Assembly: GCF_000189635.1 (NCBI RefSeq) | Contig: NW_002476364.1 | Coordinates: 434,001 to 498,000 of the forward strand | Direction: 5' to 3' | Length of the DNA: 64,000 nt | From: Tetrahymena thermophila SB210 | Taxonomy: Eukaryota > Ciliophora > Oligohymenophorea > Hymenostomatida > Tetrahymenidae | In this document: positions 63,223 through 64,000 of the stretch, in pieces | How the letters are laid out: each line of letters begins with the position of its first letter | How positions within the stretch are numbered: position 1 is the stretch's first letter | Notes under the pieces: generated by a model | Database searches by the model: none | What the model saw: only the letters and a program-made list of their open reading frames with translations | What the model was told of the DNA's origin: nothing | Program-made: the position numbers and the translations under genes

Positions 63223-64000
63223 TCAACGATTTTCGACACCATCCATGAAGTCTTTTAATTCCTAAATTAAAAAAATAAATTAATGGCTAAATTCACATTA
63301 AAATAGTAGTTTACTTGAGGGCACTTTCTTTGAGGAATAGCAATCATCATACCTTCTTCGATGCAGAACATAGTAATAAGGGCTTCACTTACAGTACCAA
63401 ACAAACTCATAATGAAACTTCCAACATAATAACTGGTGATGGCGATGACCTTTATTTATTTAAAAAAATATTTATTTGCTGCTGATATAAATTTAAAAAT
63501 TTACGAGGCAAGGAACCAAAGGATTTTCAACTCTAGCTACATAATAGTCAGTTCTTGTAAGAGCGAAATAAGATCCCAAAGTAATAACACCGCTAATAGC
63601 TGCACAACCTAAAAATTCGAATAATTCACCAATACCAGCAACCAAAGCCATTCTAATAGGATTTGCTGCCATAATTGAGAAGGCCTTAGAGGCGGATTCG
63701 CAGAAACCTTTACCATCCATCATAGTCTATTTAAATTGAAATTTTTATATTAAAATCAAAGTAAAAAAAAATATTTTTAAGATAATATTTACCCAAACAT
63801 AAGCAGATTAGTTTAAGTGCTTAAAGAATTTCTCAAAGACTACAACAAAGCAATATAAAGCCTTGTAAATGAAATCAGTGAGTTAGTTTCCTTCGTTATT
63901 CTTCTTCATATTTTCAGCAGAATCCTTGAAAATTAAAAAAAATAAATTCGTTAGTTTCAAATTTAAATATTTTAATTTTGGTATTACAGAAATTAATTTC
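63223..64000 (-). CDS. Choline transporter-like protein (CTL/SLC44 family), C-terminal part
   Basis: Only the last four exons are inside the window (minus): 63924-63793, 63726-63505, 63449-63315 and 63261-63223, all phase 0, with introns of 53-66 nt; the gene continues beyond 64000. The visible ~176 residues carry the SLC44 C-terminal hallmarks: DGKGFCESASKAFSIMAANP (equivalent of the YGKNFC...AF block), RMALVAGIGELFEFLGCAAI as a span, then VIAITSYYVGSFIMSLFGTV and EALITMFCIEE, the conserved end with a cytosolic tail. Family members transport choline or ethanolamine or act in membrane lipid supply. Codon use differs from the neighbours: many C-ending codons and few rare choices, which in ciliates usually marks a highly expressed gene. 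Substrate is not readable. Confidence 0.9.

Noticed and set aside
63493-63723. Short standard-code ORF encoding a 76-residue membrane protein
   Set aside because: It is one exon of the SLC44 gene plus intron sequence, not a separate gene.
1-64000. tRNA, rRNA, snRNA or telomerase RNA genes
   Set aside because: I looked for T-loop-like GGTTCRA, U6/U4-like cores and the known Tetrahymena telomerase RNA template region and saw none; a covariance-model scan would be decisive.
1-64000. Mobile elements, CRISPR arrays, bacterial or viral genes
   Set aside because: No transposase, reverse transcriptase or integrase motif, no regularly spaced repeat array and no long standard-code ORF was seen on either strand.

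Overview
This window is nuclear DNA from a ciliate, most likely Tetrahymena or a close relative. Long frames open only if TAA and TAG are read as glutamine and TGA alone is stop. Base composition is extremely A+T-rich (by eye around four fifths), introns are short (about 50-70 nt, GT..AG) and intergenic DNA is nearly pure A/T. I translated by hand with that code (NCBI table 6) and joined exons by phase, so the short standard-code ORFs here are mostly fragments or shadows of real exons. Nothing bacterial, viral or CRISPR-like was seen.

Layout. 1-6 kb: two plus-strand low-complexity proteins (the first cut by the window edge). 7.0-10.3 kb: a secreted or lysosomal GH31 alpha-glucosidase (minus). 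11.2-14.0 kb: a coiled-coil protein (plus) whose 3' end has been copied twice downstream. 15.6-16.1 kb: a 176-residue unknown (minus). 17.3-24.1 kb: a 19-exon multi-span membrane protein with a cytosolic PAS region (plus). 24.8-27.2 kb: a divergent protein kinase, probably a pseudokinase (plus). 28.2-29.6 kb: an equilibrative nucleoside transporter (minus). 31.0-36.5 kb: a 1,665-residue TPR-containing protein of unknown role (minus). 37.9-38.4 kb: a small 142-residue gene (minus). 38.9-43.2 kb: VPS18 of the HOPS/CORVET tethering complex (plus). 43.9-44.8 kb: a tetraspanin-like four-span protein (plus). 45.6-46.7 kb: an unknown lysine-rich protein (minus). 48.1-57.0 kb: a very long coiled-coil protein ending in MORN repeats (minus). 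57.1-57.4 kb: an 82-residue gene (minus). 58.5-62.6 kb: a plasma-membrane-type Ca2+-ATPase-like pump with altered motifs (plus). 63.2-64.0 kb: the C-terminal part of an SLC44 choline-transporter-like protein (minus, cut by the window edge).

There are no operons; the genes are independent. Loosely, several belong to the endomembrane and cell-surface economy: VPS18 (endosome/lysosome tethering), the alpha-glucosidase (phagosome/lysosome digestion), nucleoside and choline-type transporters, and a calcium pump. The most unusual items are the repeat-built coiled-coil/MORN giant with a start codon embedded in an ATGA repeat that encodes stacked three-codon uORFs, the triplicated 3' end of the gene at 11-14 kb, and two enzymes with altered catalytic motifs (the kinase at 25 kb and the P-type ATPase at 60 kb).
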